64,000 nucleotides of DNA from Cypionkella psychrotolerans. GTDB lineage: Bacteria > Pseudomonadota > Alphaproteobacteria > Rhodobacterales > Rhodobacteraceae. The stretch spans positions 29,788 through 93,787 of the forward strand of contig NZ_LGIC01000013.1 in the NCBI RefSeq assembly GCF_001294535.1, in the 5' to 3' direction. Below are positions 55,153 to 63,744 of the stretch, piece after piece. The notes below the pieces were generated by a model. That model searched no databases, had not been told where the DNA came from, and saw only the letters and a program-made list of their open reading frames with translations. A program made the position numbers and the translations under genes. Position 1 is the first letter of the stretch. Each line of letters begins with the position of its first letter.

Positions 55153-56463
55153 ATGCCCACCCATCTCTCGACCCGTGATGCCGATTTTGAGGCCCGCTTC
55201 GCCGCCCTGTTGGGGATGAAGCGCGAAGAGGCCGAGGATGTTGATCACACCGTGGCGGCGATCATTGCCGATGTCCGCACGCGCGGCGATCAGGCTGTGC
55301 TGGATTTGACCGCGAAATTCGACCGCCTGACGCTGACAGCGGAAACCCTTGCCTTCAGCCCGGAAGAAATCGACGCCGAATGTGCGAAAGTCTCGCCCGA
55401 GGATCGCGCAGCCTTGGCGCTCGCCGCGGACCGCATCCGCGCCTATCATGCTCGCCAGCTGCCGCAGGATGAGATGTGGACCGACAGCGCAGGCGCAAGC
55501 TTGGGCTGGCGTTGGACCCCCGTTTCGGCGGCTGGCCTCTATGTCCCCGGCGGCACCGCGTCTTATCCGTCCTCAGTGTTGATGAACGCCATCCCCGCCA
55601 AAGTGGCGGGCGTGCAACGGCTGGTGATCACCTGCCCCACCCCCGGCGGCATTGTGAACCCGCTGGTGCTGCTGGCAGCCCGCATCGCAGGCGTGGACAC
55701 CATCTACCGCATCGGCGGCGCGCAGGCGGTGGCGGCCCTCGCCTATGGCACCCAAACCATTACCCCGGTGGATAAAATCACCGGTCCGGGCAATGCCTAT
55801 GTGGCGGCAGCCAAGCGCCGGGTGTTTGGCCGCGTTGGCATCGACATGATCGCTGGGCCCTCGGAAATTCTGGTGATTGCCGACCGTGACAATGATCCCG
55901 ACTGGATCGCGCTCGACCTGCTCAGCCAAGCCGAACATGACGCCTCTGCGCAATCCATCCTGATCACCGATGATGCCGCTTTTGGCGAAGCCGTGGCACT
56001 GGCCGTCGAAAAACGCCTTGTCACGCTGGAGCGTCGCGATATTGCGGGGGCATCTTGGCGCGACAATGGCGCGGTGATCATCACCCGCGATCTGCACGAG
56101 GCCGCCACCCTGTCGAACCGCGTCGCCCCCGAACATCTGGAGCTTTGCACCGCCGATCCCGAGGCGTTGAGCCTTGAAATCACCCATGCTGGCGCGATCT
56201 TTTTAGGGGCATGGACACCGGAAGCCATCGGCGATTACGTTGGCGGGCCGAACCATGTGTTGCCCACCGCCCGCTCGGCGCGGTTTTCTTCTGGATTGAG
56301 TGTGATGGATTTTGTCAAACGCACGACCCTGGCCAAAATGACTCCCGAGGCGCTGGCGCAGATTGGCCCCGCAGCCGAACGGCTGGCGATCTCGGAAAGC
56401 CTGCAAGCGCATGGGCTGTCGGTGCGCGCGCGGTTGGATCGGTTGAATGGGGGGACGGCATGA
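55153..56463 (+). CDS. hisD: Histidinol dehydrogenase
   Basis: 436-residue zinc enzyme, last two steps of histidine synthesis. GLYVPGGTASYPSSVLM, GPGNAYVAAAKRRVFG, IDMIAGPSEILVIAD and VAPEHLEL are HisD signatures. The start at 55153 has GGAGG upstream. Its stop overlaps the UPF0262 start (ATGA). Confidence 0.96.
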   Translation: MPTHLSTRDADFEARFAALLGMKREEAEDVDHTVAAIIADVRTRGDQAVLDLTAKFDRLTLTAETLAFSPEEIDAECAKVSPEDRAALALAADRIRAYHARQLPQDEMWTDSAGASLGWRWTPVSAAGLYVPGGTASYPSSVLMNAIPAKVAGVQRLVITCPTPGGIVNPLVLLAARIAGVDTIYRIGGAQAVAALAYGTQTITPVDKITGPGNAYVAAAKRRVFGRVGIDMIAGPSEILVIADRDNDPDWIALDLLSQAEHDASAQSILITDDAAFGEAVALAVEKRLVTLERRDIAGASWRDNGAVIITRDLHEAATLSNRVAPEHLELCTADPEALSLEITHAGAIFLGAWTPEAIGDYVGGPNHVLPTARSARFSSGLSVMDFVKRTTLAKMTPEALAQIGPAAERLAISESLQAHGLSVRARLDRLNGGTA

Positions 56464-56939
56464 CCAACCGGATCTGCGCCATCGATATTGACGAAAAAGG
56501 CCTCGCCCGTGTCACCCCCACGATTGAGCAAGAGCGCAATGTGGCGATCTTTGATCTGTTGGAGGATAACTCCTTCGCGCTGCCCACCCGCGACGATCGC
56601 CCGACCTTGCCTGGGCCGTACCGTTTGGGGCTGGCGATCCGCGAGGGGCGGCTGGTGTTTGATATCGCCACGGAAGCCACGGAAAAAGTTGGCGAATTCC
56701 ATCTGTCACTCGGGCCGTTTCGGCAAGTGGTGAAGGACTATTTCCAGATCTGCGAAAGCTATTTCGAGGCCGTCAAGCGCCTCCCCCCCAGCCAGATCGA
56801 AGCCATCGACATGGCACGGCGCGGCATCCACAACGAAGGCGCGCGGGTGTTGCAGGAACGCCTTGAGGGCAAGGCCGAGGTCGATATCGACACCGCACGG
56901 CGCCTGTTCACCCTGATCTGCGTTTTGCACTGGGGCTGA
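56460..56939 (+). CDS. UPF0262 family protein
   Basis: 159 residues (MTNRICAIDIDEKGLARVTP ... LFTLICVLHWG), a conserved alphaproteobacterial family of unknown function, normally encoded between hisD and a low-molecular-weight phosphatase, as here. It overlaps both neighbours by one to four bases. Confidence 0.92.
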   Translation: MTNRICAIDIDEKGLARVTPTIEQERNVAIFDLLEDNSFALPTRDDRPTLPGPYRLGLAIREGRLVFDIATEATEKVGEFHLSLGPFRQVVKDYFQICESYFEAVKRLPPSQIEAIDMARRGIHNEGARVLQERLEGKAEVDIDTARRLFTLICVLHWG

Positions 56940-57394
56940 TGATGGCATTTCCGCAAGCTGTGCTGTTTTGCTGTGATCACAACGCCGTCCGCTCGCCAAT
57001 GGCCGAGGCGATGATGAAGAAATTCTACGGCCAACGCGCCTATGTGCAATCGGCGGGGGTGAAGAACGATATGGAGATCGACGGCTTTTCCATCGCCGTC
57101 TGTGCCGAACTCGGCATCGAACTCGCCCGCCACCGCGCGCGCTCGTTCGAGGAAATGCAGAACCTCGGCGACGATCTAGGCCAGTTCGACCTGATTATCG
57201 CGCTGTCCCCCGCCAGCCAGCATGCAGCGCTTGATCTGACCAAATCCTATCATCTTGAGGTTGAATACTGGCCGATCATCGACCCCACCGCCTTGGGCGA
57301 GGGCCGCGACGCCAAACTCTCCGCCTACCGCCAAGCCCGCGACCAGATCAAAACCCGGATGCTCGACCGCTTCGGCCCGCCGACGGAACTCTAA
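56939..57394 (+). CDS. Low-molecular-weight phosphatase family protein
   Basis: 151 residues. The active-site loop is LFCCDHNAVRSPMAEAMM (CX5R); the distal acid candidate is in WPIIDPTALGEG. It removes phosphate from protein tyrosine or a related substrate. Coupled to UPF0262 by TGATG. In related genomes infA follows directly; here 3.9 kb of other genes intervene. Confidence 0.9.
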   Translation: MMAFPQAVLFCCDHNAVRSPMAEAMMKKFYGQRAYVQSAGVKNDMEIDGFSIAVCAELGIELARHRARSFEEMQNLGDDLGQFDLIIALSPASQHAALDLTKSYHLEVEYWPIIDPTALGEGRDAKLSAYRQARDQIKTRMLDRFGPPTEL

Positions 57395-57420
57395 TTCCCT
57401 AAAACTTATCTAAAATTGTC

Positions 57421-57448
57421 ATCCTCTGCGCTCAAATATCCCACGGGG
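57421..57448 (+). repeat. Copy of intergenic repeat
   Basis: ATCCTCTGCGCTCAAATATC then CCACGGGG. Same orientation as the copy at 61121-61154, which lies at the other end of the accessory block. The last part differs. Confidence 0.65.
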
Positions 57449-57450
57449 GT

Positions 57451-57471
57451 TTGGGGGTGTGAAACCCCCAA
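57451..57471. terminator. Hairpin between convergent phosphatase and HxlR genes
   Basis: TTGGGGGT-GTGAA-ACCCCCAA, three bases from the HxlR stop. No long T-run. Confidence 0.5.
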
Positions 57472-57473
57472 TT

Positions 57474-57836
57474 CTACGCCCCCACCCGCGCCGCCTGTAT
57501 CTGCGGCAAATTCGCCTCAATCCAACGACCCAACGCCGCCACCAGCACTGCCGCCTCTTGCCCCAAGGCAGTCAGCGAATATTCCACATGCGGCGGCACC
57601 ACCGGATGCGCCACCCGCAGCACCAGCCCGTCGCCCTCCAGCGCCTGCAAAGTCTGCGCCAGCATCCGTTCCGACACGCCACCCACCCTGCGCCGCAGGG
57701 CCGAGAATCGTAAAGTGCCATCCTGCAAAGCAAACATCACCAGCACGCCCCACTGGCTGGTCAAATGCTTCAACACCGCCCGCGATGGACAATCTGCCGC
57801 CAACACATTCGGTGGAAACTCGACCTCTACATTCAT
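57474..57836 (-). CDS. HxlR-family transcriptional regulator
   Basis: 120-residue winged-helix regulator (CPSRAVLKHLTSQWGVLVMF with the single family Cys, then RFSALRRRVGGVSERMLAQT). Divergent from a QorB-like reductase gene. E. coli has the same arrangement of ytfH (HxlR type) and ytfG (qorB). It probably controls that gene in response to quinone or electrophile stress (inference). Confidence 0.9.
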   Translation of the reverse strand: MNVEVEFPPNVLAADCPSRAVLKHLTSQWGVLVMFALQDGTLRFSALRRRVGGVSERMLAQTLQALEGDGLVLRVAHPVVPPHVEYSLTALGQEAAVLVAALGRWIEANLPQIQAARVGA

Positions 57837-57881
57837 TCTGCACCCTTTCGCCGCAAAACCTTACACTAACAAAAATGTATG

Positions 57882-57900
57882 TACTTCCCTTTCGTAAGTA
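57882..57900. promoter_or_regulatory. Candidate HxlR operator
   Basis: TACTT, nine bases, AAGTA in the 104-base gap between the divergent HxlR and reductase genes. Short dyads like this are typical of the family; unproven. Confidence 0.35.
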
Positions 57901-57940
57901 AAGGCGTATCTCTGCGCCATCGACCAAACAGGAGATCAAA

Positions 57941-58777
57941 ATGACCATCGCAATCACCGGCGCCACAGGTGCCCTCGGCCAGCTTGCCCTCACAGCCCTA
58001 AAAGCCCGCGCGCCGCAGGCCGATGTCGTCGCACTCGTCCGCGATCCGGCGAAAATCACTGGCACCCCGGCCCGCGCCTTTGATTACACCAAAGCTGAAA
58101 CCCTTGCCCCCGCCCTCAAAGGCATCGACACCCTCGTGCTGATTTCCTCGAACGATTTCAATGACCGCGCAGGCCAGCACCGCGCCGTGATTACCGCCGC
58201 CAAGACCGCAGGCGTCAAGCGAATCATCTACACCTCGATCCTGAAGGGTGACGCCTCGCCGATGATCCTGGCGCAAGACCACATCGCGACTGAAGCCGCG
58301 CTGAAAGCCTCTGGCATCCCCGCCACCATTCTGCGCAACGGCTGGTACACCGAGAACTACACCGGATCGCTGAAAGCCTCGGTTGAACACGGCGCGCTGA
58401 TCGGATCCTCTGCTGACGGTCGCATCGCCTCCGCCGCCCGCGCCGATTATGCCGAAGCCATTGCGGTTACGGCGCTCGACGACAGCCATACGGGCAAGAC
58501 CTACGAACTTGCGGGCGATACGCCCCACACCATGGCCGATTTCGCTGCCGAAGTCTCGAAACAGACCGGCAAAACCATCCCGTTCAACACTCTGCCGAAA
58601 GACACCTATGCGGGCATCCTGCAAAGCTTTGGTCTGCCGGAAGGTTTCGCCAATATCCTCGCCGACAGCGATGACACCGCAGCACGCGGGTCTCTGCTGG
58701 ACGAGAGCCACACCCTGTCGAAACTGATAGGTCGCCCAACCACGCCGATCGCCACCACGATCAAGGCGGCGCTGTAA
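57941..58777 (+). CDS. NmrA-like NAD(P)H:quinone oxidoreductase, QorB type
   Basis: 278-residue atypical short-chain dehydrogenase. Nucleotide-binding ITGATGALGQLALTAL, quinone-side ILRNGWYTENY. Resembles E. coli QorB (YtfG). AGGAGA precedes the start. Divergent from the HxlR regulator; part of the accessory block before infA. Confidence 0.88.
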   Translation: MTIAITGATGALGQLALTALKARAPQADVVALVRDPAKITGTPARAFDYTKAETLAPALKGIDTLVLISSNDFNDRAGQHRAVITAAKTAGVKRIIYTSILKGDASPMILAQDHIATEAALKASGIPATILRNGWYTENYTGSLKASVEHGALIGSSADGRIASAARADYAEAIAVTALDDSHTGKTYELAGDTPHTMADFAAEVSKQTGKTIPFNTLPKDTYAGILQSFGLPEGFANILADSDDTAARGSLLDESHTLSKLIGRPTTPIATTIKAAL

Positions 58778-58915
58778 AGCGCGCGCCAGTCGGCACTCTG
58801 AACCAACTGCGACAGCAGGCAACCGCTGTCGCAAACCACCGCCATCCTGCCGATCCCGGTCTGGACCGGGCTGCTTCCGCGTGCCACCATACGCCAAATT
58901 ATGTATGAGGCCCGC

Positions 58916-59323
58916 ATGACCCAATCCGCCCGCGACACCGTCACCGCCTATTACGCCGCGTTCAACGCCGAGAATCCCATGGGCATGCTCGCCTGCGTCA
59001 CCGACGGCATTGAGCACCGCGTCAACGAAGGCGGCATCCGGCTTGGACGCGCAAAGTTCGCCGAATTCTGCGCGCATATGGGCGTGTCCTACCGCGAGCA
59101 ACTGAAAGACATTGAGATTTTCGTCAACGCGGCAGGCACCCGCGCCGCCGCCGAATTCGTGGTCCACGGCGCATATCTCAAAACCGACCCCGGTCTGCCA
59201 GAAGCGAATGGCCAGACCTACATCCTGCCCGCCGGGTCGTTCTTCGATCTGACAGAGGGCAAAATCTCCCGCATCACCACGTTCTACAATCTCAACGACT
59301 GGATCGCTCAGGTCTCGGCATGA
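58916..59323 (+). CDS. Ketosteroid isomerase-related NTF2-like protein
   Basis: 135 residues (MTQSARDTVTAYYAAFNAEN ... RITTFYNLNDWIAQVSA), matching the conserved ketosteroid-isomerase-related family of alphaproteobacteria. Function unknown. Start at 58916 with GAGG five bases upstream. Its stop overlaps the GNAT start (ATGA). Confidence 0.85.
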   Translation: MTQSARDTVTAYYAAFNAENPMGMLACVTDGIEHRVNEGGIRLGRAKFAEFCAHMGVSYREQLKDIEIFVNAAGTRAAAEFVVHGAYLKTDPGLPEANGQTYILPAGSFFDLTEGKISRITTFYNLNDWIAQVSA

Positions 59324-59925
59324 CCGCAGATCTGGCCGCCGAAATCGAAGTCCGCGCCCTGACTGGCCCCGCACTGGAGGCCGCTCTAGATGGCGTCGCC
59401 GCGCTGCGCATCGCGATTTTTCGTGACTGGCCTTACCTTTACGACGGAAACCTCGACTACGAACGCGCCTATCTGAAAACCTATCGCGACAACCCCGGCG
59501 CCCTGTTGGTGGCTGCCTTCCACCAAGGCCGCTTGATTGGCGCTTCGACCTCCACCCTGATGGAAGATCATGCCGAAGCGTTTTCCGCGCCGTTCCGCGC
59601 GCTGAACATCCCACTGGAAAACATCCTTTACGGTGCCGAATCCGTGCTGCTGCCCGCCTATCGCGGCATTGGTCTGGGCCACCGCTTCATTGATCTGCGC
59701 GAAGACCACGCCCGCGCCATGCACCGCGCCTATGTCGCGTTCTGCTCGGTCAAACGCCCGGAGCGTCATCCGATGAAGCCAGAAAACGCCCGCTCAAACG
59801 ATGCCTTCTGGAGGGGCCGGGGCTACGAACCGCTGCCCGGCGTGCTGGCCGAATTTGCGTGGAAAGATGTGGGCGACAGTGAAGAGACCGTGAAGCCGCT
59901 GCAATTCTGGATGCGCAAACTCTAA
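59320..59925 (+). CDS. GNAT family N-acetyltransferase
   Basis: 201 residues. The acetyl-CoA loop is in ESVLLPAYRGIGLGHRFIDL (RGxGLG form). Coupled to the ketosteroid-isomerase-like gene upstream; a nitrilase-type hydrolase gene follows, and this GNAT/hydrolase pairing recurs in other bacteria. Substrate unknown. Confidence 0.87.
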   Translation: MTADLAAEIEVRALTGPALEAALDGVAALRIAIFRDWPYLYDGNLDYERAYLKTYRDNPGALLVAAFHQGRLIGASTSTLMEDHAEAFSAPFRALNIPLENILYGAESVLLPAYRGIGLGHRFIDLREDHARAMHRAYVAFCSVKRPERHPMKPENARSNDAFWRGRGYEPLPGVLAEFAWKDVGDSEETVKPLQFWMRKL

Positions 59926-60175
59926 CCTAACGTCTCCCCCTTGCCCGATTTGTCCCGCGACAAATCGGGCCCCGCCTGCCTGCCCCCGGCAGGCGCGGCC
60001 CGATTACCCTGCGGATAGCTTGCTGCCCAACTCCCCTTGCTCAACGGCGTCCCGCCTTTTGAGCAACGAACCGGCGAACTCTGCCCCGCAGAGTTTGTTT
60101 GCGGTTCGGTCCGGTCTTTCAACCGCAGCACATCTTGCCATAATGGCGCAAAGTCCTCTTATCCCAAGGCCCCAA
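59926..60175. other. Intergenic hairpins between GNAT and hydrolase genes
   Basis: 250 bases. A perfect 12-base stem GCCCGATTTGTC-CCGC-GACAAATCGGGC (59943-59970) is followed by a GCCTGCC ... GGCAGGC stem. The first could end the GNAT transcript. No protein recognised. Confidence 0.5.
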
Positions 60176-61060
60176 ATGATCCTCGCAGCCGCCGCCTACC
60201 CGCTCTCCCACCTTGTCGATTTCGCGGAATATGCCAACAAACTCACCATATGGGTTGAAGATGCCGTAGCGATGGGCGCGAACCTGCTGGTGTTCCCAGA
60301 ATATGGCAGCATGGAGTTGGCCTCGCTCGCCCCCCTCGAAGTTTCGGAAGACCTTGAAGCCGCGCTGCACGAAGTCGCTCGCCATGGTTCCGCCGCCGCT
60401 GCTCTGCATTGTCAACTCGCAGCCAAGCATAACCTCTACATCCTCGGCGCTTCGGCCCCGTATTTCGGCAACACCCGCCCCACCAACCGCGCCACCCTCT
60501 ACGGCCCCAAGGGCATCATCGGCCATCAAGACAAACAGATGATGACCCGGTTTGAGCGCGAGACTTGGAATGTGGTCGCAGGCAACCCCTTGCAACTGTT
60601 CGACACGCCCTTGGGCAAGATCGGCGTGCTGATCTGCTATGACAGCGAATTCCCCCTGCTCGCCCGCGCGCTGATCGAGGCGGGCGCGCAAATCCTGCTC
60701 GTGCCGTCCTGCACCGACACTCTGGCCGGATACACCCGCGTCAAAGTCGGCAGCATGGCCCGCGCGTTGGAAGGCCAATGTGTGGTCGTCCACGCCCCCA
60801 CCGTTGGCCTGTGCGATTTCTGCCCCGCTGTCGACGAAAACGTGGGCGCCGCCGCGATCTACGGCTCCTCTGACAAAGGCTTCCCCGAGACCGGGATTCT
60901 CGCCCAAACCGCGCTGAACGAACCCGGTTGGGCCATCGCCGAAATCGACCTTTCCGCCATCGAATCCGTGCGTGCCACAGGCTCGGTTTTCAACCACCAA
61001 CACTGGCCCGAACAAGCCGCCCGCGCCGCGCAAACCCTCGAAATCGTTAAAAATCTCTAA
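60176..61060 (+). CDS. Carbon-nitrogen hydrolase (nitrilase superfamily)
   Basis: 294 residues. The Glu-Lys-Cys catalytic triad is visible: LLVFPEYGSMEL, HQDKQMMTRFERE, GVLICYDSEFPLL. These enzymes hydrolyse amides or nitriles. The start is the ATG at 60176 (MILAAAAYPLSH), where family homology begins; an in-frame ATG at 60143 adds 11 residues. Confidence 0.88.
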   Translation: MILAAAAYPLSHLVDFAEYANKLTIWVEDAVAMGANLLVFPEYGSMELASLAPLEVSEDLEAALHEVARHGSAAAALHCQLAAKHNLYILGASAPYFGNTRPTNRATLYGPKGIIGHQDKQMMTRFERETWNVVAGNPLQLFDTPLGKIGVLICYDSEFPLLARALIEAGAQILLVPSCTDTLAGYTRVKVGSMARALEGQCVVVHAPTVGLCDFCPAVDENVGAAAIYGSSDKGFPETGILAQTALNEPGWAIAEIDLSAIESVRATGSVFNHQHWPEQAARAAQTLEIVKNL

Positions 61061-61094
61061 ACGACGCCACGCCACCCTATTGAAATATCACAAC

Positions 61095-61118
61095 AAAAAA
61101 AGGTCCCGAGTTGGGACC
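61095..61118 (-). terminator. Minus-strand terminator-like hairpin, copy 2
   Basis: A-run then GGTCCC-GAGTT-GGGACC, identical in stem and loop to 8425-8441. It lies 35 bases after the hydrolase stop and upstream of infA; on the plus strand it has no T-tail. Confidence 0.55.
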
Positions 61119-61120
61119 AG

Positions 61121-61154
61121 CCCATCCTCTGCGCCCAAATATCCCGCCGGAGGC
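61121..61154 (+). repeat. Copy of 33-base intergenic repeat
   Basis: CCCATCCTCTGCGCCCAAAT then ATCCCGCCGGAGG, almost identical to the reverse of 17470-17502 and related to 57421-57448. Confidence 0.75.
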
Positions 61155-61189
61155 TCTTTTTCTACCAAACCACCCCACGATTTTCCCCC

Positions 61190-61218
61190 TTGAAAATCCC
61201 CCCCAACAAGCGCATATC
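61190..61218 (+). promoter_or_regulatory. Candidate infA promoter overlapping a hairpin
   Basis: TTGAAA (61190-61195), 17 bases, CATATC (61213-61218), about 50 bases before infA. The -35 lies in the right arm of GATTTTC-CCCCTT-GAAAATC (61179-61198), a degenerate member of the paired-hairpin repeat family. Confidence 0.45.
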
Positions 61219-61266
61219 CCCGCCGATGCCTGCGGTTCCCGCGGGCTAAATCCTATTGGAGAGACC

Positions 61267-61485
61267 ATGGCCAAGGAAGATATCCTCGAATTCCCCGGTG
61301 TCGTGAAGGAACTCTTGCCCAACGCGACATTCAAGGTTGAACTCGACAACGGCCATGAATTGATCGCGGTGATGGCAGGCAAGATGCGCAAAAACCGCAT
61401 CCGGGTTCTGGCAGGCGATAAGGTGCAGGTCGAAATGACGCCTTATGATCTGTCGAAAGGCCGCATCAACTACCGCTTCAAGTAA
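61267..61485 (+). CDS. infA: Translation initiation factor IF-1
   Basis: 72 residues, S1-like fold ([20 protein letters not shown] ... [10 protein letters not shown]). GGAGAG precedes the ATG at 61267. First gene of infA-maf-rng-yacG. Confidence 0.97.
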   Translation: MAKEDILEFPGVVKELLPNATFKVELDNGHELIAVMAGKMRKNRIRVLAGDKVQVEMTPYDLSKGRINYRFK

Positions 61486-61486
61486 A

Positions 61487-62062
61487 TTGAAGTTCATCCT
61501 CGGATCAGGCAGCCCGCGCCGGAAGGAGCTTCTGGCGCAGCTTGGCATCATCCCCGACGCCATCCTCCCCCCCGACATCAACGAAGACCCGTTGAAGGGC
61601 GAACTCCCCCGCCCCTACTGCGCCCGCCTCGCCCGCGAGAAGGCCGCAGCGATTCCGGCGGACCCCGATGACATCATCCTGACCGCCGACACCACGGTCG
61701 CCCTCGGCCGCCGTATCCTCGGTAAGCCCGCCGATGCCGGTGAGGCCGCGCGGTTTCTGACTGATCTTGGCGGGCGGCGGCATCAAGTGATCACCGCCAT
61801 CGCCGTCAAACGCGGCGACAAAATCTGGAGCCGCGAAAGTGTCTCCGCCGTGAAGATGAAACGGCTGTCCGACGTGGAGCTGAACACCTATCTCGCCTCA
61901 ATGGAATGGCAGGGCAAAGCTGGTGCCTACGCCATCCAAGGCGCAGCTGGCGCGTTCATCCCTTGGATTTCCGGCAGCTTCACTGGCATCGTTGGCCTTC
62001 CCTTGGCTGAAACCGCAGCCCTGCTTGCCGCCGCAGGCTACCCCGTCTGGAAAAGCCAATGA
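61487..62062 (+). CDS. maf: Maf-like nucleotide pyrophosphatase
   Basis: 191 residues. [19 protein letters not shown] is the Maf signature; [16 protein letters not shown] and [14 protein letters not shown] follow. Hydrolyses non-canonical or dTTP/UTP-type nucleotides. The start is a TTG at 61487, one base after the infA stop. Overlaps the next gene by ATGA. Confidence 0.93.
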   Translation: MKFILGSGSPRRKELLAQLGIIPDAILPPDINEDPLKGELPRPYCARLAREKAAAIPADPDDIILTADTTVALGRRILGKPADAGEAARFLTDLGGRRHQVITAIAVKRGDKIWSRESVSAVKMKRLSDVELNTYLASMEWQGKAGAYAIQGAAGAFIPWISGSFTGIVGLPLAETAALLAAAGYPVWKSQ

Positions 62063-63084
62063 CCCGCACCGTCCTGCTCGACACGCTAACAGACCGCCCC
62101 GCCGCAGCACTTATCGTGGACGGCCAGTTGCACGATCTGGCCATCGACCCGATCACCGACGCCCCCCTACCCGGCGCGATCTACCGCGCCATCGCCGACC
62201 GCCCGATGAAGGGCCAAGGCGGGTTGTTCGTCAAACTGCCGGAAGGGTCCGGCTTTCTGCGCCAAACCGCAGGCATCGCCCCCGGCCAGCGCCTGCTGGT
62301 GCAGATCACCGGACCAGCAGAGGCAGGCAAAGCCTATCCAGTCACCACCCGCCTGCTGTTCAAATCGCGCTATGCCATCGTCACTCCCGGGGCACCTGGC
62401 CTGAACATCTCGCGCCGGATCAAGGATGACGCGCTGCGTGACGATCTGGAGTCCCTCGCCAAAGCTGCCATGCACGGCGCGGATGAGACGCTTGGCCTGA
62501 TCCTACGCTCCGCCTGCACCCACGCCAATGACGATGAAATCACCGAAGACATCGCCGCGATGCGGGAACTTGCACAGGCGGTGCTCGCCGATACCATCGG
62601 CAATGCTGAACTGCTGGTCGAGGGTGCCGGCGCGCATGAAACCGCGTGGCGCGACTGGGCTGATCCTGAACCCGATGAGGTGATCGAGGGCGGTTTTGCC
62701 GATCACGACGTGCTGGAGATGATCGACGCCCTGCTGACCCCGCGCGTAACCTTGCAGGAGGGGCACATGATGATCGAGCCGACAAGGGCGCTGATCGCGG
62801 TGGATGTGAACACCGGCAATGACACCTCGCCCGCCGCCGCCCTGAAAGCCAATATCGCCGCCGCCCGCGAACTGCCACGCCAGCTGCGCCTGCGCGGCTT
62901 GGGCGGTCAGGTTGTGATCGACTTCGCCCCGATGCCGAAAAAAGACCGCGCCATCCTCGACCAAGTCATCCGCGCCGCGTTCAAATCGGAATCCGAGGTC
63001 AATCTCGCAGGCTGGACCACGCTTGGCCTCTACGAGATCACCCGCAAACGCGACCGTTTACCTTTGTCCGAGGTATTGGCATGA
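62059..63084 (+). CDS. rng: Short RNase E/G family protein
   Basis: 341 residues: S1-like N-terminus, then the RNase E/G catalytic part with [15 protein letters not shown] and [14 protein letters not shown] (metal-site Asp). It ends soon after and lacks the Cys zinc link and the long tail seen in RNase E at 17787-20522. Probably the RNase G-like paralogue usual in Rhodobacteraceae. Overlaps maf and yacG by four bases each. Confidence 0.88.
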   Translation: MTRTVLLDTLTDRPAAALIVDGQLHDLAIDPITDAPLPGAIYRAIADRPMKGQGGLFVKLPEGSGFLRQTAGIAPGQRLLVQITGPAEAGKAYPVTTRLLFKSRYAIVTPGAPGLNISRRIKDDALRDDLESLAKAAMHGADETLGLILRSACTHANDDEITEDIAAMRELAQAVLADTIGNAELLVEGAGAHETAWRDWADPEPDEVIEGGFADHDVLEMIDALLTPRVTLQEGHMMIEPTRALIAVDVNTGNDTSPAAALKANIAAARELPRQLRLRGLGGQVVIDFAPMPKKDRAILDQVIRAAFKSESEVNLAGWTTLGLYEITRKRDRLPLSEVLA

Positions 63085-63257
63085 CCTGCCCGATTTGTGC
63101 CCGCAAATCGGACGAGAAATACAAACCATTCTGCTCGCGCCGCTGCGCAGATGTTGATTTGGGCAAATGGCTTACGGGCAGTTATGCCATCCCAGCGGTC
63201 GCGATTGACGACGAAAACCCCGAAGATTTAACCGACCCGAAACATCGCCCGCAATGA
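63081..63257 (+). CDS. yacG: DNA gyrase inhibitor YacG
   Basis: 58-residue zinc-finger protein: [20 protein letters not shown] then RCADVDLGKWL; cysteines C3, C6, C18 and C22 bind zinc. Start overlaps the rng stop (ATGA). An inverted sequence (CCGATTTGTGCCCGCAAATCGG) lies inside the gene. Confidence 0.92.
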   Translation: MTCPICARKSDEKYKPFCSRRCADVDLGKWLTGSYAIPAVAIDDENPEDLTDPKHRPQ

Positions 63258-63355
63258 TCTGCCGTCGGCTGCATTTTTCTGCCAAAACCCTCTGGACAGC
63301 CCCGCGCCCGTAACGTATCACCCCGCCACCAAGCAAGATAACACCTTGCAGATGT

Positions 63356-63431
63356 GCCCGGATAGCTCAGTTGGTAGAGCAGCGGATTGAAAATCCGCGT
63401 GTCGGCGGTTCAATTCCGTCTCCGGGCACCA
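63356..63431 (+). tRNA. tRNA-Phe (anticodon GAA)
   Basis: 76 bases with encoded CCA. Acceptor stem GCCCGGA/TCCGGGC, D-arm GCTC/GAGC, anticodon stem GCGGA/TCCGC with loop TTGAAAA (GAA at 63389-63391), T-loop TTCAATT. The 3' half is likely the integration site of the island that follows. Confidence 0.97.
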
Positions 63432-63527
63432 CTTCATCCCATTGTTATTGCTAATAAATTCGGCTTGCGTTTTGAATACCCTTTCTTACGGTTTGACGGT
63501 TTTGGGAAAAGGTTTGACAACTTTTGT

Positions 63528-63744
63528 TCACCGTTCAGTCTCAACCTCTAATGTTTCAATAGTCTTGCGGTTGCTATCTGCAAGGCGCGCATTCCTAGAA
63601 TAATGATGCGCCATGCTTTCGGTTTTCTGCCCGAGTAGATCGGCAATCTCGCGCGGAGGAACATCGCGTCGCTTGTCGATTACGAGCCGATACGAGCGCG
63701 CATTACCAACTTGGCGGAGACTGCTGCCAACGAAAAACTGAGAG
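63528..63744 (-). pseudogene. C-terminal remnant of a tyrosine integrase
   Basis: The minus-strand frame ending at 63528 encodes DVPPREIADLLGQKTESMAH then HYSRNARLADSNRKTI, the C-terminal end of a tyrosine recombinase with its catalytic Tyr in HHYSR. It lacks the rest of the enzyme: above ~63744 the sequence becomes the left end of an IS3-type element. It lies 96 bases from tRNA-Phe, in AT-richer DNA than the rest of the window. Confidence 0.75.

Noticed and set aside
57416..57901. Plus-strand frame opposite the HxlR gene
   Set aside because: Pro/Ala-rich shadow; the HxlR protein on the other strand is clear.
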